Assembly: GCF_017355835.1 (NCBI RefSeq)
Contig: NZ_JAFEWF010000001.1
Coordinates: 806,001 to 870,000 of the forward strand
Length of the DNA stretch: 64,000 bases
Source: Desertivirga brevis
GTDB lineage: Bacteria; Bacteroidota; Bacteroidia; Sphingobacteriales; Sphingobacteriaceae
Direction of reading: 5' to 3'
Made by a program: the position numbers and the translations under genes. This document shows, piece by piece, positions 54,863-64,000 of this stretch (the stretch's first letter is position 1; each line of letters starts with the position of its first letter). Under the pieces are notes generated by a model. It searched no databases, had not been told where the DNA came from, and saw only the letters and a program-made list of their open reading frames with translations.

Positions 54863-57484
54863 ATGAATTTCAACAACTTTACAATCAAGGCACAGGAAGC
54901 AGTACAAAAGGCTTCCGAAATAGCAGTTGGCAATCAACAACAGGCTATTGAAAACGCTCATTTGCTGAAGGGATTGCTTTTGGTTGACGAGAACGTGATC
55001 AACTACCTATTAAAGAAATTAAACGTCAACGTTAACCGGATAAATACGGTTCTTGACGCAGAAATACAAAGTTTTCCAAAAGTATCTGGTAGTAATATCT
55101 ACCTCTCTTCTTCTGCAAACGCTGCTTTAGTTAAAGCACAGAGCTATCTGAAAGAATTCAAAGACGAGTTTGTTTCGGTAGAACACATTCTCCTTGGTAT
55201 TCTGAACGCAGGTGATAAATCCAGTAATATGCTTAAAGATGCAGGCGTTACAGAAAAAGACCTGAAGAAAGCCATTACAGAGTTACGAGGCGATAATAAG
55301 GTTACCGACCAAAATGCAGAGGCAACTTATAACGCCTTAAACAAGTATGCCCGTAACTTGAACGAGTATGCTGAATCAGGAAAACTCGATCCGGTGATTG
55401 GGCGGGATGATGAGATCAGAAGAGTTATTCAGATCCTTTCACGGCGTACCAAAAACAACCCGATCCTGATCGGTGAACCGGGAGTTGGTAAAACCGCTAT
55501 TGCTGAAGGTATTGCCTTCCGTATTATCAAAGGTGACGTTCCTGAGAATCTCAAAACTAAAACCGTTTACTCACTTGATATGGGAGCCCTGATTGCAGGT
55601 GCTAAATATAAAGGAGAGTTTGAAGAACGCTTGAAGGCCGTAGTGAAAGAGGTTACTCAAAGCGATGGCGAGATCGTCCTGTTCATCGACGAAATCCATA
55701 CCCTGGTAGGTGCGGGAGGTGGTGGCGAAGGCGCAATGGATGCTGCAAACATTCTGAAACCAGCCTTAGCCCGCGGAGAACTTCGTGCAATCGGAGCTAC
55801 AACGCTTAACGAGTATCAGAAGTACTTAGAAAAAGATAAAGCGCTTGAACGTCGCTTCCAAAAGGTAATGGTAGACGAGCCCGACACCCAGGACGCTATT
55901 TCTATCCTTCGTGGGTTGAAAGAACGCTATGAAACCCACCATAAGGTGAGGATCAAGGACGAAGCGATCATTGCGGCAGTGGAACTATCTCAGCGCTACA
56001 TCTCCGATCGTTTCTTACCAGATAAAGCCATTGACCTTATGGACGAGGCTGCTTCGAAATTGCGACTGGAAATGGACTCCGTTCCTGAGGCTGTAGATGA
56101 ATTGGAAAGAAAGATCATGCAACTGGAGATCGAGCGTGAGGCGATCAAACGTGAAAACGACGAGAAAAAGGTTGCAGAATTGAGTGAGGAAATTGCCAAT
56201 CTCTCTGCAGATCGTGATTCGCTAAGGGCTGCATGGCAGTCTGAAAAGGACTTGGTTGATGCCATTAACCACGAAGTTGAACAGATTGAAAATTACAAAC
56301 TTGAGGCTGAACAGGCAGAACGTGCGGGTGACTACGGACGGGTGGCAGAGCTTCGCTACGGAAAGATCAAGGAATCGCAGGATAAGGTGGAGCGCCTGAA
56401 GAAAGAACTTCAGGAAAAACAATCTGACGGCAATCGCATGCTTAAAGAGGAAGTTACTTCTGAAGATATAGCAGGCGTAGTTTCCCGCTGGACTGGTATT
56501 CCTGTGACTAAAATGATCCAGAGCGAACGTGAAAAACTGCTGCATCTGGAAGAAGAACTGCACAAACGTGTTGCTGGTCAGGAAGAAGCTATCGAAGCTA
56601 TTTCCGACGCAATTCGCCGCTCTCGTGCGGGCTTACATGATAAACGTAAACCAATCGGTTCATTTATCTTCCTTGGAACTACAGGAGTTGGTAAAACCGA
56701 GCTGGCTAAAGCATTGGCAGAGTTCCTTTTCAATGATGAACAAAGCATGGTGCGTATCGATATGAGTGAATATCAGGAACGTCATGCCGTTTCAAGATTG
56801 ATCGGTGCTCCTCCGGGATACGTGGGATATGATGAAGGTGGTCAGTTAACAGAAGCTGTTCGTCGCCGGCCCTACAGTGTTATACTATTGGATGAAATTG
56901 AAAAAGCACATCCCGATGTATTCAACATCTTGTTGCAGGTACTGGATGATGGCCGCTTAACTGACAATAAAGGTCGAGTGGTGAACTTTAAAAATACGAT
57001 CATCATCATGACTTCCAACATTGGTTCTCATTTGATACAGGAAAACTTCAGTTCGCTGGATGAAGACAACCGCGAAGAAGTGGTTGCACGAACAAAGAAC
57101 CAACTGTTCGAATTGCTGAAACAGACCATTCGTCCTGAGTTCCTGAACCGCATTGACGAGCTGATCATGTTCACTCCGTTAAATAGAAGTGAAATTCGTG
57201 ACATTGTTGCACTGCAGTTCAAACAGGTTCAGCAAACACTTGAGGATATGGGAATAGAGATCGATGCATCCGAGGAAGCGCTCGACTGGCTGGCCCAACT
57301 CGGCTACGACCCTCAATTTGGTGCAAGGCCCTTGAAAAGGGTTATTCAAAAACGTATACTGAATGAATTGTCTAAAGAGATCCTTGCTGGAAAAGTAGAC
57401 AAAGAAAGCCGAATCCTGCTGGATGTGTTCGATAAAAAATTCGTATTCTTAAATAAGGATAAGCTCGAAGAAGTAGATGTATAA
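54863..57484 (+). CDS. clpB: ATP-dependent chaperone ClpB
   Basis: 873 aa, full length. Hexameric disaggregase that frees proteins from aggregates with DnaK. The N-terminal Clp_N repeats start [17 protein letters not shown]. The first AAA+ domain has Walker A GEPGVGKT (about 204-211) and Walker [13 protein letters not shown] long coiled-coil middle domain (about 410-530) is present, which distinguishes ClpB from ClpA/ClpC. The second AAA+ has GTTGVGKT (about 605-612). Monocistronic, with a terminator 25 nt after the stop. An unusual sigma-54-like site lies upstream. Confidence 0.97.
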   Translation: MNFNNFTIKAQEAVQKASEIAVGNQQQAIENAHLLKGLLLVDENVINYLLKKLNVNVNRINTVLDAEIQSFPKVSGSNIYLSSSANAALVKAQSYLKEFKDEFVSVEHILLGILNAGDKSSNMLKDAGVTEKDLKKAITELRGDNKVTDQNAEATYNALNKYARNLNEYAESGKLDPVIGRDDEIRRVIQILSRRTKNNPILIGEPGVGKTAIAEGIAFRIIKGDVPENLKTKTVYSLDMGALIAGAKYKGEFEERLKAVVKEVTQSDGEIVLFIDEIHTLVGAGGGGEGAMDAANILKPALARGELRAIGATTLNEYQKYLEKDKALERRFQKVMVDEPDTQDAISILRGLKERYETHHKVRIKDEAIIAAVELSQRYISDRFLPDKAIDLMDEAASKLRLEMDSVPEAVDELERKIMQLEIEREAIKRENDEKKVAELSEEIANLSADRDSLRAAWQSEKDLVDAINHEVEQIENYKLEAEQAERAGDYGRVAELRYGKIKESQDKVERLKKELQEKQSDGNRMLKEEVTSEDIAGVVSRWTGIPVTKMIQSEREKLLHLEEELHKRVAGQEEAIEAISDAIRRSRAGLHDKRKPIGSFIFLGTTGVGKTELAKALAEFLFNDEQSMVRIDMSEYQERHAVSRLIGAPPGYVGYDEGGQLTEAVRRRPYSVILLDEIEKAHPDVFNILLQVLDDGRLTDNKGRVVNFKNTIIIMTSNIGSHLIQENFSSLDEDNREEVVARTKNQLFELLKQTIRPEFLNRIDELIMFTPLNRSEIRDIVALQFKQVQQTLEDMGIEIDASEEALDWLAQLGYDPQFGARPLKRVIQKRILNELSKEILAGKVDKESRILLDVFDKKFVFLNKDKLEEVDV

Positions 57485-57509
57485 GAAATAGCAAAACGTA
57501 TAGTAATTC

Positions 57510-57540
57510 AAGAGGGAGGTCCAAAAGGTCTCCCTCTTTT
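57510..57540 (+). terminator. Terminator of clpB
   Basis: AAGAGGGAGGTCC (57510-57522) pairs with GGTCTCCCTCTT (to 57538) with one mismatch/bulge and an AAAA loop, followed by TT and CG-TTT. It is the only strong hairpin after clpB. Confidence 0.8.
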
Positions 57541-57701
57541 CGTTTACCAAAAATCTAGTTGCAAAACTATCCAAACTCGCCTACGATTTATACCAAATTT
57601 TTCTGCGACGCAACTCCTAGTTCACTAAATTTACCACCGAGCAAAACTCTTTTGAATCTATTTCATTTTGTATTTGCTCTCTCATAAGTACCTTATTTAG
57701 T

Positions 57702-58280
57702 ATGATTAACTTTTTATCTCTGGACGGAAAGCAGATACTCACCGTTACAATGATTCTCTTTGCTATTATAGACATCATTGGCTCGATACCTGTTGTAATA
57801 GCCTTAAGGCAGAAAGCAGGTCGTATTCAATCAGGAAAAGCGACGTTGGTATCGGGGGGCTTGATGGTTGTTTTCCTTTATCTTGGGGATGAATTACTTA
57901 AGCTCATAGGTCTGGATAATGCTTCCTTTGCAATTGCGGGTTCCCTTGTGATCTTTGTAATAGCCATGGAGATGATCCTGGGAGTAACGTTTTTTAAGGA
58001 AGAGCATACTGACACAGTGTCCATTGTACCTCTCGCCTTTCCGCTAATTGCCGGCGCAGGTACGATGACAACTTTGCTATCCCTGAAATCAGAGTACGAC
58101 ACTCAAAATATCCTCGTAGGGATCATCATCAATATGTGTTTCGTGTTTCTGGTACTAAAAAATACGACCCGGATTGAACACTTGCTGGGTCAGTCCGGGT
58201 TGCATGTATTACGGAAAGCTTTCGGAATAATCCTGCTGGCTATAGCCATCAAGCTTTTTAGGTCCAATACCGGGATTTAG
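57702..58280 (+). CDS. MarC-family membrane protein
   Basis: 192 aa with about six hydrophobic helices. The blocks LFAIIDIIGSIPVVIAL, FAIAGSLVIFVIAMEMI and PLAFPLIAGAGTMTTLL are the MarC (UPF0056) signature. E. coli MarC was once linked to multiple antibiotic resistance, but a role is not established. The gene ends 5 nt before the convergent RsmB-like gene, with no terminator between them. Confidence 0.9.
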   Translation: MINFLSLDGKQILTVTMILFAIIDIIGSIPVVIALRQKAGRIQSGKATLVSGGLMVVFLYLGDELLKLIGLDNASFAIAGSLVIFVIAMEMILGVTFFKEEHTDTVSIVPLAFPLIAGAGTMTTLLSLKSEYDTQNILVGIIINMCFVFLVLKNTTRIEHLLGQSGLHVLRKAFGIILLAIAIKLFRSNTGI

Positions 58281-58285
58281 TTTTA

Positions 58286-59455
58286 TTACGGCTTTACCAG
58301 TCTCGCAACAAACATTGTGTCCGCTTTATGCTCATATCCTTTTAGTATTTTTTGCTCTTCCAGTTCAAGGCCTAACTCCTGCTGAAGATAAACTACGTTC
58401 TCTTCGTTTTCTTCTTTAAAGGCAGAGCATGTAATAAAAACCAGCGGCTTTCCTGGTTTAAGATATTTAACTACATTTTTAATGATGGAACGCTGTAAGT
58501 TCTGAAAAGAATTGATCCTTCCCTCTCTGAATTGGCTGATCATTTCGGGACTTCTTCCCCAAGTACCTCCACCGCTGCATGGCGCGTCAAGTATGATCCC
58601 ATCAAAAGAGAAATCATGAAGGACAGGATCAGGATTCTGTAGGAGATCGATAACCTTCTTCTGATATTTCAGAATACCTGCATTTCTAAAACGTTCGTCG
58701 AGATTTTCCAGAATGCTTTCTCTTACATCTGAAACCAAGAGCTTAATTGTAGGTTCCTGATCATGAATAAGTAATGACTTCCCGCCAGAGGCTGCACAGC
58801 AATCCCACCAGTAATCCCACTTGTTCGGTTGAAAGAACTCCCCTGCCTGCTGTGAAGAAAGGTCTTGTATTTCAAATGCTGATTGCCCCGCAAAGATCTG
58901 GTCCAACTTTGTTCCATTCGGCAAACGCAGGCTTGTTTCTGATTCTTCAACAAATGAAATCCCCGCATCAGACAATCTTGATTTTACGAGCCGTTCCTTC
59001 CCGCGGTGAATTCGAATAAAGAGGTCAGGCTGAATGAAGATTGATTTAAGAAATTCTCTTTTGTCTACCCCTTCTGATAAATGCTGATAAAAAGGGTAGA
59101 CATCTTCTAACTTAAAACCCAGTTCTGACAATTCAAGAAAATTCAGCTTCTCTTCAAGCGGCTGCTCTATTTTTAAGTTCAGCTCCGGCTTAAAATGCTC
59201 CAAAAAAGCAGAGGAAGAAGAGCTGCATAGAAATTCTGCAAGAAATAAACGCTCGCTTGGAATAAGGTTAGGAGAGGCTTTCCCCAGGCGAAAGTAATTG
59301 TACAACAAGCCACTTGCCACACGCCGGTCGGTGCTACCCATTTGTTTATTCTCGCGAAAAAAGGCCGGGAGGAACTTTGTTAATGGCACATCCCCAGGAT
59401 ATTCATCCACTATGCGAAGAAATGTCTTAAGTTGATTTTCGTATTTAAAAGCCAT
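58286..59455 (-). CDS. RsmB/NOP-family RNA cytosine-C5 methyltransferase
   Basis: 389 aa. An N-terminal helical region resembling the NusB-like part of RsmB precedes a Rossmann SAM-binding domain: CCAASGGKSLLIHDQ (motif I), FDGIILDAPCSGGGTWGRSP (motif IV with one catalytic-region Cys) and VFITCSAFKEENEENV (motif VI with the second Cys). Such enzymes methylate C967 or another cytosine in 16S rRNA. It is shorter than the 430-450 aa of E. coli RsmB, so the exact target is uncertain. Confidence 0.88.
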   Translation of the reverse strand: MAFKYENQLKTFLRIVDEYPGDVPLTKFLPAFFRENKQMGSTDRRVASGLLYNYFRLGKASPNLIPSERLFLAEFLCSSSSSAFLEHFKPELNLKIEQPLEEKLNFLELSELGFKLEDVYPFYQHLSEGVDKREFLKSIFIQPDLFIRIHRGKERLVKSRLSDAGISFVEESETSLRLPNGTKLDQIFAGQSAFEIQDLSSQQAGEFFQPNKWDYWWDCCAASGGKSLLIHDQEPTIKLLVSDVRESILENLDERFRNAGILKYQKKVIDLLQNPDPVLHDFSFDGIILDAPCSGGGTWGRSPEMISQFREGRINSFQNLQRSIIKNVVKYLKPGKPLVFITCSAFKEENEENVVYLQQELGLELEEQKILKGYEHKADTMFVARLVKP

Positions 59456-59511
59456 ATTTAGCTAGCCCCATTGCTCCCTAAAGGGGGAACCGGCAAGGCG
59501 TATGATTATAG

Positions 59512-59542
59512 TTAAAAAAAAGGTCCGTGCAAAACACGGACC
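59512..59542 (-). terminator. Terminator of guaA
   Basis: GGTCCGTG (59522-59529) pairs perfectly with CACGGACC (59535-59542) around a 5-nt loop; the A-run at 59514-59521 becomes a T-run on the minus strand. It lies about 90 nt past the guaA stop. Confidence 0.85.
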
Positions 59543-59630
59543 ATGAATTTTTATGCAAAAGTAAAATCGAAACTTAATCCTCCTTCTCAAGAGGGCCCGA
59601 CTTTACATCTTGAGCCGGTGGGGCAAAATC

Positions 59631-61160
59631 TTACTCCCACTCAATAGTAGCCGGAGGTTTAGAGCTAATGTCGTAAACAACGCGATTAATGCCTTTTACA
59701 TTATTGATAATTTCGTTAGAGATCTTTGCAAGAAGTTCGTATGGAAGATGACTCCAATCTGCAGTCATTCCATCTACTGAACCTACAGCACGTAAACAAA
59801 TTACGTTTTCGTAAGTACGCTCATCTCCCATTACCCCTACTGACTGAACCGGAAGGAAAATAGCACCAGCCTGCCAAACTTTATCGTACCAGCCGGAAGC
59901 TTTCAGATTATTAATATAAATAGCATCAGCTTCCTGGAGGATCGCGACTTTCTCAGGAGTGATCTCCCCGAGAATACGTATCGCTAAACCTGGGCCTGGG
60001 AATGGGTGACGTTGAAGGATGATATCATCAATACCTAAAGTTTTACCTACTTTACGAACCTCATCTTTGAACAAAGTATTTAAAGGCTCAACAACTTTAA
60101 GCTTCATAAAGTCAGGAAGACCACCAACATTATGGTGAGATTTGATCGTCGCAGAAGGTCCTTTAACAGAGATGGACTCGATCACATCCGGATAGATAGT
60201 TCCCTGTCCTAACCATTTAACGTCCTGCACTTCGTGAGCAGCATCATCGAATACTTCGATAAATACACGACCTATTATCTTACGTTTTTGCTCAGGATCT
60301 TTTACACCGTTCAGCTGACTTAAGAACCGATCTTTAGAATCAATACCACGAACGTTTAGTCCCATGTGTTTGTATGATTCAAGCACCTGCTCGTACTCAT
60401 CTTTACGAAGCAAACCGTTATCAACGAATATACAGTGAAGATTTGCACCAATAGCTTTGTGTAAAAGGATAGCAGCTACAGACGAGTCAACACCTCCTGA
60501 TAAACCTAAAACGACTTTATCATTTCCGATCTTCTCACGCAATGAAGCAATGGTAGTTTCAACAAATGAATCTGGGGTCCAATCTTGTTTACAACCGCAA
60601 ATATCTACCAAGAAGTTTTCAAGAAGTTGTTTACCATCAGTACTGTGGGTTACCTCTGGATGGAATTGAATCCCGTAAGTTTTTGTGCCTTTTATATGGT
60701 AAGCGGCAACATGTACTGAGTCTGTACTTGCAATTACTTCAAATTCTGCAGGGATTTCTTTAATGGTATCACCATGGGACATCCACACCTGAGAATCTTT
60801 CGGAATATTTTTCATCAAAGGATGGCTTTCTTCAATGAAATGAAGATTCGCTCTTCCATATTCACGAATAGTTGAAGGAATAACTTCACCACCTGAAGAA
60901 TGAGCAAGATACTGAGCTCCGTAACAAACACCTAAAAGAGGGTATTTATTATGGAATTCTTCAACAACGATTTGAGGAGCATCCTCTTGTCTTACAGAAA
61001 AAGGGCTTCCGGAGAAAATAACTCCTTTTACAGTTTCATCAAATTCAGGAAGCTTGTTGTACGGATGAATTTCGCAGTATACGCTTAGTTCTCTTACTCT
61101 TCTGGCTATTAGTTGGGTATATTGTGAGCCGAAGTCAAGAATGATGATTTTTTCTTGCAT
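59631..61160 (-). CDS. guaA: GMP synthase (glutamine-hydrolysing)
   Basis: 509 aa from the ATG at 61160 (a TTG two codons upstream is open). It converts XMP to GMP using glutamine. The class I amidotransferase domain has the nucleophile Cys in [12 protein letters not shown] and the His/Glu pair in [11 protein letters not shown]. The PP-loop ATPase [14 protein letters not shown] follows near residue 220. The C-terminal dimerisation domain ends [11 protein letters not shown]. The -7 box TATCTTTG ends 3 nt before the ATG, so the mRNA is probably leaderless. The MFS gene lies 29 nt upstream. Confidence 0.97.
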   Translation of the reverse strand: MQEKIIILDFGSQYTQLIARRVRELSVYCEIHPYNKLPEFDETVKGVIFSGSPFSVRQEDAPQIVVEEFHNKYPLLGVCYGAQYLAHSSGGEVIPSTIREYGRANLHFIEESHPLMKNIPKDSQVWMSHGDTIKEIPAEFEVIASTDSVHVAAYHIKGTKTYGIQFHPEVTHSTDGKQLLENFLVDICGCKQDWTPDSFVETTIASLREKIGNDKVVLGLSGGVDSSVAAILLHKAIGANLHCIFVDNGLLRKDEYEQVLESYKHMGLNVRGIDSKDRFLSQLNGVKDPEQKRKIIGRVFIEVFDDAAHEVQDVKWLGQGTIYPDVIESISVKGPSATIKSHHNVGGLPDFMKLKVVEPLNTLFKDEVRKVGKTLGIDDIILQRHPFPGPGLAIRILGEITPEKVAILQEADAIYINNLKASGWYDKVWQAGAIFLPVQSVGVMGDERTYENVICLRAVGSVDGMTADWSHLPYELLAKISNEIINNVKGINRVVYDISSKPPATIEWE

Positions 61161-61163
61161 GGG

Positions 61164-61171
61164 CAAAGATA
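61164..61171 (-). promoter_or_regulatory. -7 box of guaA, abutting the start codon
   Basis: On the minus strand TATCTTTG matches TAnnTTTG exactly; 19 nt further upstream is TTTA (3 of 4 matches to the -33 TTTG). The box ends 3 nt before the ATG at 61160, predicting transcription from the A of the start codon itself. Confidence 0.55.
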
Positions 61172-61189
61172 GAAATTAAAATGAAACCC

Positions 61190-62641
61190 CTAAAAGAAAA
61201 ACATCATTGCCCTTCTTAAGGAAGCTATAGGATTTCTAGCCTTAGCTTCTCTCACCACACTCCTTCTAATCCTGGTACGCATGTAGGTAACCACTTTATC
61301 TTTCTGAACCTCACCTTGTTCTCTTATTCCACCTAAGATCCTTAATGAATATAATGCCATCACTCCTCCTATGATGAAGAAAAAGCTCCAGCCTTTTAAA
61401 TCCACCAACGGCAGTACAGAACTTGTTCCATCGCCTTTCCATTCAAAGCTCCATACTAATTGATGACTGGCGAAGAAATCAGCCAACAAACCACCAACCA
61501 AAGGTGCGATAGTAGAGAAAAACGCTACTGTCATGTTTTTTACTGAAAGATAAACGATGGCTTCTTCTTTAGGAGCTAGTTTCATCCCGATATTACCTAT
61601 TCCCAAGTTAATTCCAGCGGTAGAGATACCACTGAATATATTAATTACCACCAACATGATCACAGTACCGATATGTGATCCTGGCATCGCGGTGAAGGCC
61701 CATGCAAGGATACAAAGCACGTAGATGGGAGCACAGATATTGATAATTGTTTTGTTGCTAAAGCGGTCTGAATATCTTCCCCATACTTTGATTGAAAAGA
61801 TGCTGCTTAACTGCGCGATAATTCCAAAGGCTATGATGTAAGAAAGCTCAATTCCAAGAGTTTTCATCATATAAACTGAGAAAAATGGAGTTGCAAGATT
61901 TAAAGAAAACGCCCATGATGAATTGAAGGCAAGCAGCTTGCGGAAATTCTTATCCTTCAATGGCTTCTTAAGTAGTAGGAACAGGTTGTCGTTCACCATC
62001 ATCGACTTGGGCTCGGGCGTCTTGGCCAGCATTAGCACCCCAAGCATCCCAAATCCTCCACCTATTAAAAACATCACCGAATAGGCTTGAAATTCGTAAG
62101 AGGGGTAGTGTGCTTTAATATAATCGAGTGAAAACGCTATGGATAAGCTTAACACCACGTTTAAACTTTGTGTTAATCTGCTTCTATGCGAAAAATATGT
62201 ACCAAGCTGTTCTGTAGGAACCAAATCCCTCATCCATGAATTCCAGCTAGCTCCTGCAACTGAGCCGAAATAGTAATGAAAGAACAAGAAGAAAATCAAT
62301 ACAGACACACTGGTAGAAGTACTGAATATATATGGCAGAAGCGCTATAATTATCAATGGAAAGCGGGCAAAAATATTAGCTATGACCGCTATTGCTTTCC
62401 TGTTTTTATACTTCCTGACTAACCAAACGGATACTAATTGAAAAATACTACTGAAGGTGGGCAGGGCGGCTAAAACTCCTAATTGGAAATTTGATGCACC
62501 CATATGAATAGCCATGGCTACAAGGAATGCTCCTCCTGTAAATGAAACCATAGATTCAGCAAACAAGCCGTCTGCTATTACCAACTTTAATCCCGATTGC
62601 ACGTCCTCTTTACTGAGGTTCTCAGACGGCTTAAAACTCAT
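61190..62641 (-). CDS. MFS transporter
   Basis: 483 aa, about 12 membrane helices. The first half has GGAFLVAMAIHMGASNFQLG and the motif AGASWNSWMRDLVPTEQLGT; the second half begins FRKLLAFNSSWAFSLNL. The C-terminal 40 residues are basic. The overall pattern is that of a Bacteroidota MFS family with no named substrate. It lies 29 nt upstream of guaA, though guaA seems to have its own promoter. Confidence 0.82.
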   Translation of the reverse strand: MSFKPSENLSKEDVQSGLKLVIADGLFAESMVSFTGGAFLVAMAIHMGASNFQLGVLAALPTFSSIFQLVSVWLVRKYKNRKAIAVIANIFARFPLIIIALLPYIFSTSTSVSVLIFFLFFHYYFGSVAGASWNSWMRDLVPTEQLGTYFSHRSRLTQSLNVVLSLSIAFSLDYIKAHYPSYEFQAYSVMFLIGGGFGMLGVLMLAKTPEPKSMMVNDNLFLLLKKPLKDKNFRKLLAFNSSWAFSLNLATPFFSVYMMKTLGIELSYIIAFGIIAQLSSIFSIKVWGRYSDRFSNKTIINICAPIYVLCILAWAFTAMPGSHIGTVIMLVVINIFSGISTAGINLGIGNIGMKLAPKEEAIVYLSVKNMTVAFFSTIAPLVGGLLADFFASHQLVWSFEWKGDGTSSVLPLVDLKGWSFFFIIGGVMALYSLRILGGIREQGEVQKDKVVTYMRTRIRRSVVREAKARNPIASLRRAMMFFF

Positions 62642-62800
62642 AAAACTCTTTCCCTTTTCTTTAAACTCAACTTTTGTACGCTGTTCGTACTTAATATGTT
62701 ATCGCCTTTTTCAAAATAAAAGCCGAAGAGTGGTTCAACCAGAAAAATGCGTTTAAAGTAGATTAAGAAGTGTTTTATGCTAAAAGCAATGTATAGTTCG

Positions 62801-62846
62801 CCACAGGAACGTAGAAAGTATTGGCCAATACTCCCCACTCCTGTGG
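62801..62846. repeat. Two-stem inverted repeat between the MFS gene and the lipoprotein gene
   Basis: Outer arms CCACAGGA (62801-62808) and TCCTGTGG (62839-62846) pair over 8 bp. Inside lies a perfect 16-bp palindrome, AGTATTGG followed by CCAATACT (62817-62832). No T-tract follows on either strand. It lies 16 nt past the lipoprotein stop codon and could end that transcript or bind a dimeric protein upstream of the MFS gene. Confidence 0.6.
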
Positions 62847-62861
62847 AAATAATTTACATAA

Positions 62862-63287
62862 CTAGTTGAATGCTAACTCTGATGGCCCTGAAACTTTGCT
62901 TATATGGCAAGAACATTTTCCTCCCGTAATGAAGAAGGAGCCGCGTACAGTTTTATTTGAGACGGGATGTTTACCGGTAACAATAACAGAATCCCCTGCT
63001 TCTGAAATATCGGCCAGATTTGCATCCGACGCTACTAATGCTATTCCTTCCGAAGTAACAGTATCGGGAACATAGCCTTTAAGCATCGAAGCATTAGTAC
63101 GCTTATTGATGGAGGTATAGTTTTTAACTTTAACTGGACTTCCATTTGAATCTATAAATTTCACAGACACCGCCCGAAACTCTTCTGTACACATGCGAGG
63201 CGGGCAATCGGTGGCCTGCGATTTTTCTAAAGTTTCACAGGAGGTAAACAAAGCAGTAATTCCTGCTATAAAAACCAATCTTTTCAT
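62862..63287 (-). CDS. Hypothetical lipoprotein with conserved cysteines
   Basis: 141 aa. The lipobox ALFTSC gives Cys17 as the lipid-modified residue. The mature part carries two Cys pairs, DCPPRMCTEEF near the start and GGKCSCHISK near the end, which could form disulfides or bind metal. The body is beta-rich with Ser and Thr (VKFIDSNGSPVKVKNYTS). No family was recognised. Monocistronic. Confidence 0.72.
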   Translation of the reverse strand: MKRLVFIAGITALFTSCETLEKSQATDCPPRMCTEEFRAVSVKFIDSNGSPVKVKNYTSINKRTNASMLKGYVPDTVTSEGIALVASDANLADISEAGDSVIVTGKHPVSNKTVRGSFFITGGKCSCHISKVSGPSELAFN

Positions 63288-63410
63288 TTTCGAAGGTTTA
63301 ATGAATGGATAAGTAGATTACGAAGAAAGAACATCTAACGCTACAGTATAGATATTTGTTCAGGTACTTTCTTAGAGCTATCTTCGCGGTCGCCGCTCAA
63401 AACCCAGTCC

Positions 63411-64000
63411 ATGCTGCTATTCAATCTTTTCTCATACCATCTTGAAATATCCGATATACTCATTATACTTCTGGTAGCCCTGTTAAGTGGCATGTCAAAG
63501 ACGGGTGTTCATGGCGCCGGAATGCTTTCTGTGCCATTATTAGCTGTGGTGTTTGGAGGACAAAATTCCAGCGGCGTCATGCTTCCCATCCTTCTCATTG
63601 CTGATGTCATTGGGGTGTGGTATTACCACAGACACGCTTCAGTAAGGCATCTTCAAATGCTTATTCCCTATGCAATAGCTGGCATAGTTGCGGGAACTAT
63701 TATAGGGAAAATGATCGATGACCAGACCTTCAGGGCTATTATGGCTGTAACCATACTAGGAAGTATTGTAATAATGGTATGGTTAAAACAGGAGCAGCAT
63801 AAAAAGGAAATACCTCATAATAAAGTTTTCGCTGGTACAATGGGTATTCTGGGAGGATTTACTTCAATGGTGGGTAACCTGGCTGGCAGTGTTATGGCTG
63901 TTTATCTTCTCGCTGTTCAACTGCCAAAAAACATTTATATAGGAACAACTGCCTGGTTTTTTTTAATTATTAATTGGGCGAAAGTCCCCTCGCATGTTTT
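63411..64000 (+). CDS. TauE/SafE-family permease, N-terminal fragment (runs off the right edge)
   Basis: An open frame from the ATG at 63411 runs 196 codons to the window end. It begins MLLFNLFSYHLEISDILIIL and has at least five hydrophobic helices. SGMSKTGVHGAGMLSVPLLA in the first helix pair and GTMGILGGFTSMVGNLAGSV in the second half are the repeated TauE/SafE signatures. The family moves sulfite, sulfonates or other anions. The C-terminus is missing here. An imperfect -7 box (GATATTTG) lies about 50 nt upstream. Confidence 0.85.
   Translation, partial: MLLFNLFSYHLEISDILIILLVALLSGMSKTGVHGAGMLSVPLLAVVFGGQNSSGVMLPILLIADVIGVWYYHRHASVRHLQMLIPYAIAGIVAGTIIGKMIDDQTFRAIMAVTILGSIVIMVWLKQEQHKKEIPHNKVFAGTMGILGGFTSMVGNLAGSVMAVYLLAVQLPKNIYIGTTAWFFLIINWAKVPSHV

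Overview
The window is a gene-dense, roughly 40% GC chromosomal segment from a member of the Bacteroidota, most likely a Sphingobacteriaceae relative (Pedobacter/Mucilaginibacter-like). Three things point there: recurrent TTTG-N17..21-TAnnTTTG promoters, which are the RpoD consensus of this phylum; lineage-typical families (MG2/plug-like surface protein, PD40-OmpA protein, PL11 rhamnogalacturonan lyase, DUF4142, ThuA/Gfo-Idh pair, a Bacteroidota-type PEP carboxylase); and rpsO-pnp, proBA and thiamine gene orders seen in that family. No tRNA, rRNA, insertion sequence, prophage or CRISPR array was seen.

Layout. 1-3578: truncated UMF1-type MFS transporter, a DUF2059 exported protein, a DUF3820 protein, and a large lipoprotein made of two tandem pectate-lyase-like beta-helix units. 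3855-11240: a complete-looking thiamine operon (promoter, TPP riboswitch, a hairpin over the first start codon, thiS-thiC-thiE/tenI-like-thiD-thiE-thiG-thiH-thiF) ending in a bidirectional terminator. 11244-21956: housekeeping genes (pnp, rpsO, thioesterase, yigZ, nucleoside phosphorylase, tex, gnd, glycine-zipper lipoprotein, Dabb protein, truC). 22075-29164: a putative glycosyltransferase, the 906-aa MG2/plug-like surface protein, the PL11 lyase and a YvlD-like membrane protein. 29318-34710: a SWIM-SNF2 helicase, DUF2784, MBL hydrolase and DUF4142 proteins. 34846-39237: a ppc-thuA-gfo/idh run. 39238-41005: small-gene region with a large imperfect cruciform and a sigma-54-type promoter in front of a 70-aa helical protein. 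41270-46958: proBA, DUF2945, GNAT and two TPR proteins downstream of gyrA. 47025-64000: gyrA, e(P4)-type phosphatase, Bcr/CflA transporter, queE, PD40-OmpA protein, clpB, marC, an RsmB-type methyltransferase, guaA, an MFS transporter, a lipoprotein and a truncated TauE/SafE permease.

How genes fit together. The thi operon encodes HMP-P synthesis (ThiC), HMP-P phosphorylation (ThiD), thiazole synthesis via the tyrosine-dependent route (ThiS, ThiF, ThiG, ThiH) and coupling (ThiE), all under one TPP riboswitch whose likely output is translational control of thiS. The beta-helix lipoprotein and the PL11 lyase suggest pectin or rhamnogalacturonan use, but no SusC/SusD pair lies in the window.

The least explained signals are regulatory: two sigma-54-like sites (before a 70-aa protein and before clpB), several -7 boxes lying 3-8 nt from start codons (guaA, thiF, proB), which predict leaderless mRNAs, and two multi-stem inverted-repeat elements (39396-39481 and 62801-62846). 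I found no clear multi-gene system that looks wholly new; the small sigma-54-controlled protein is the best candidate for undescribed biology.
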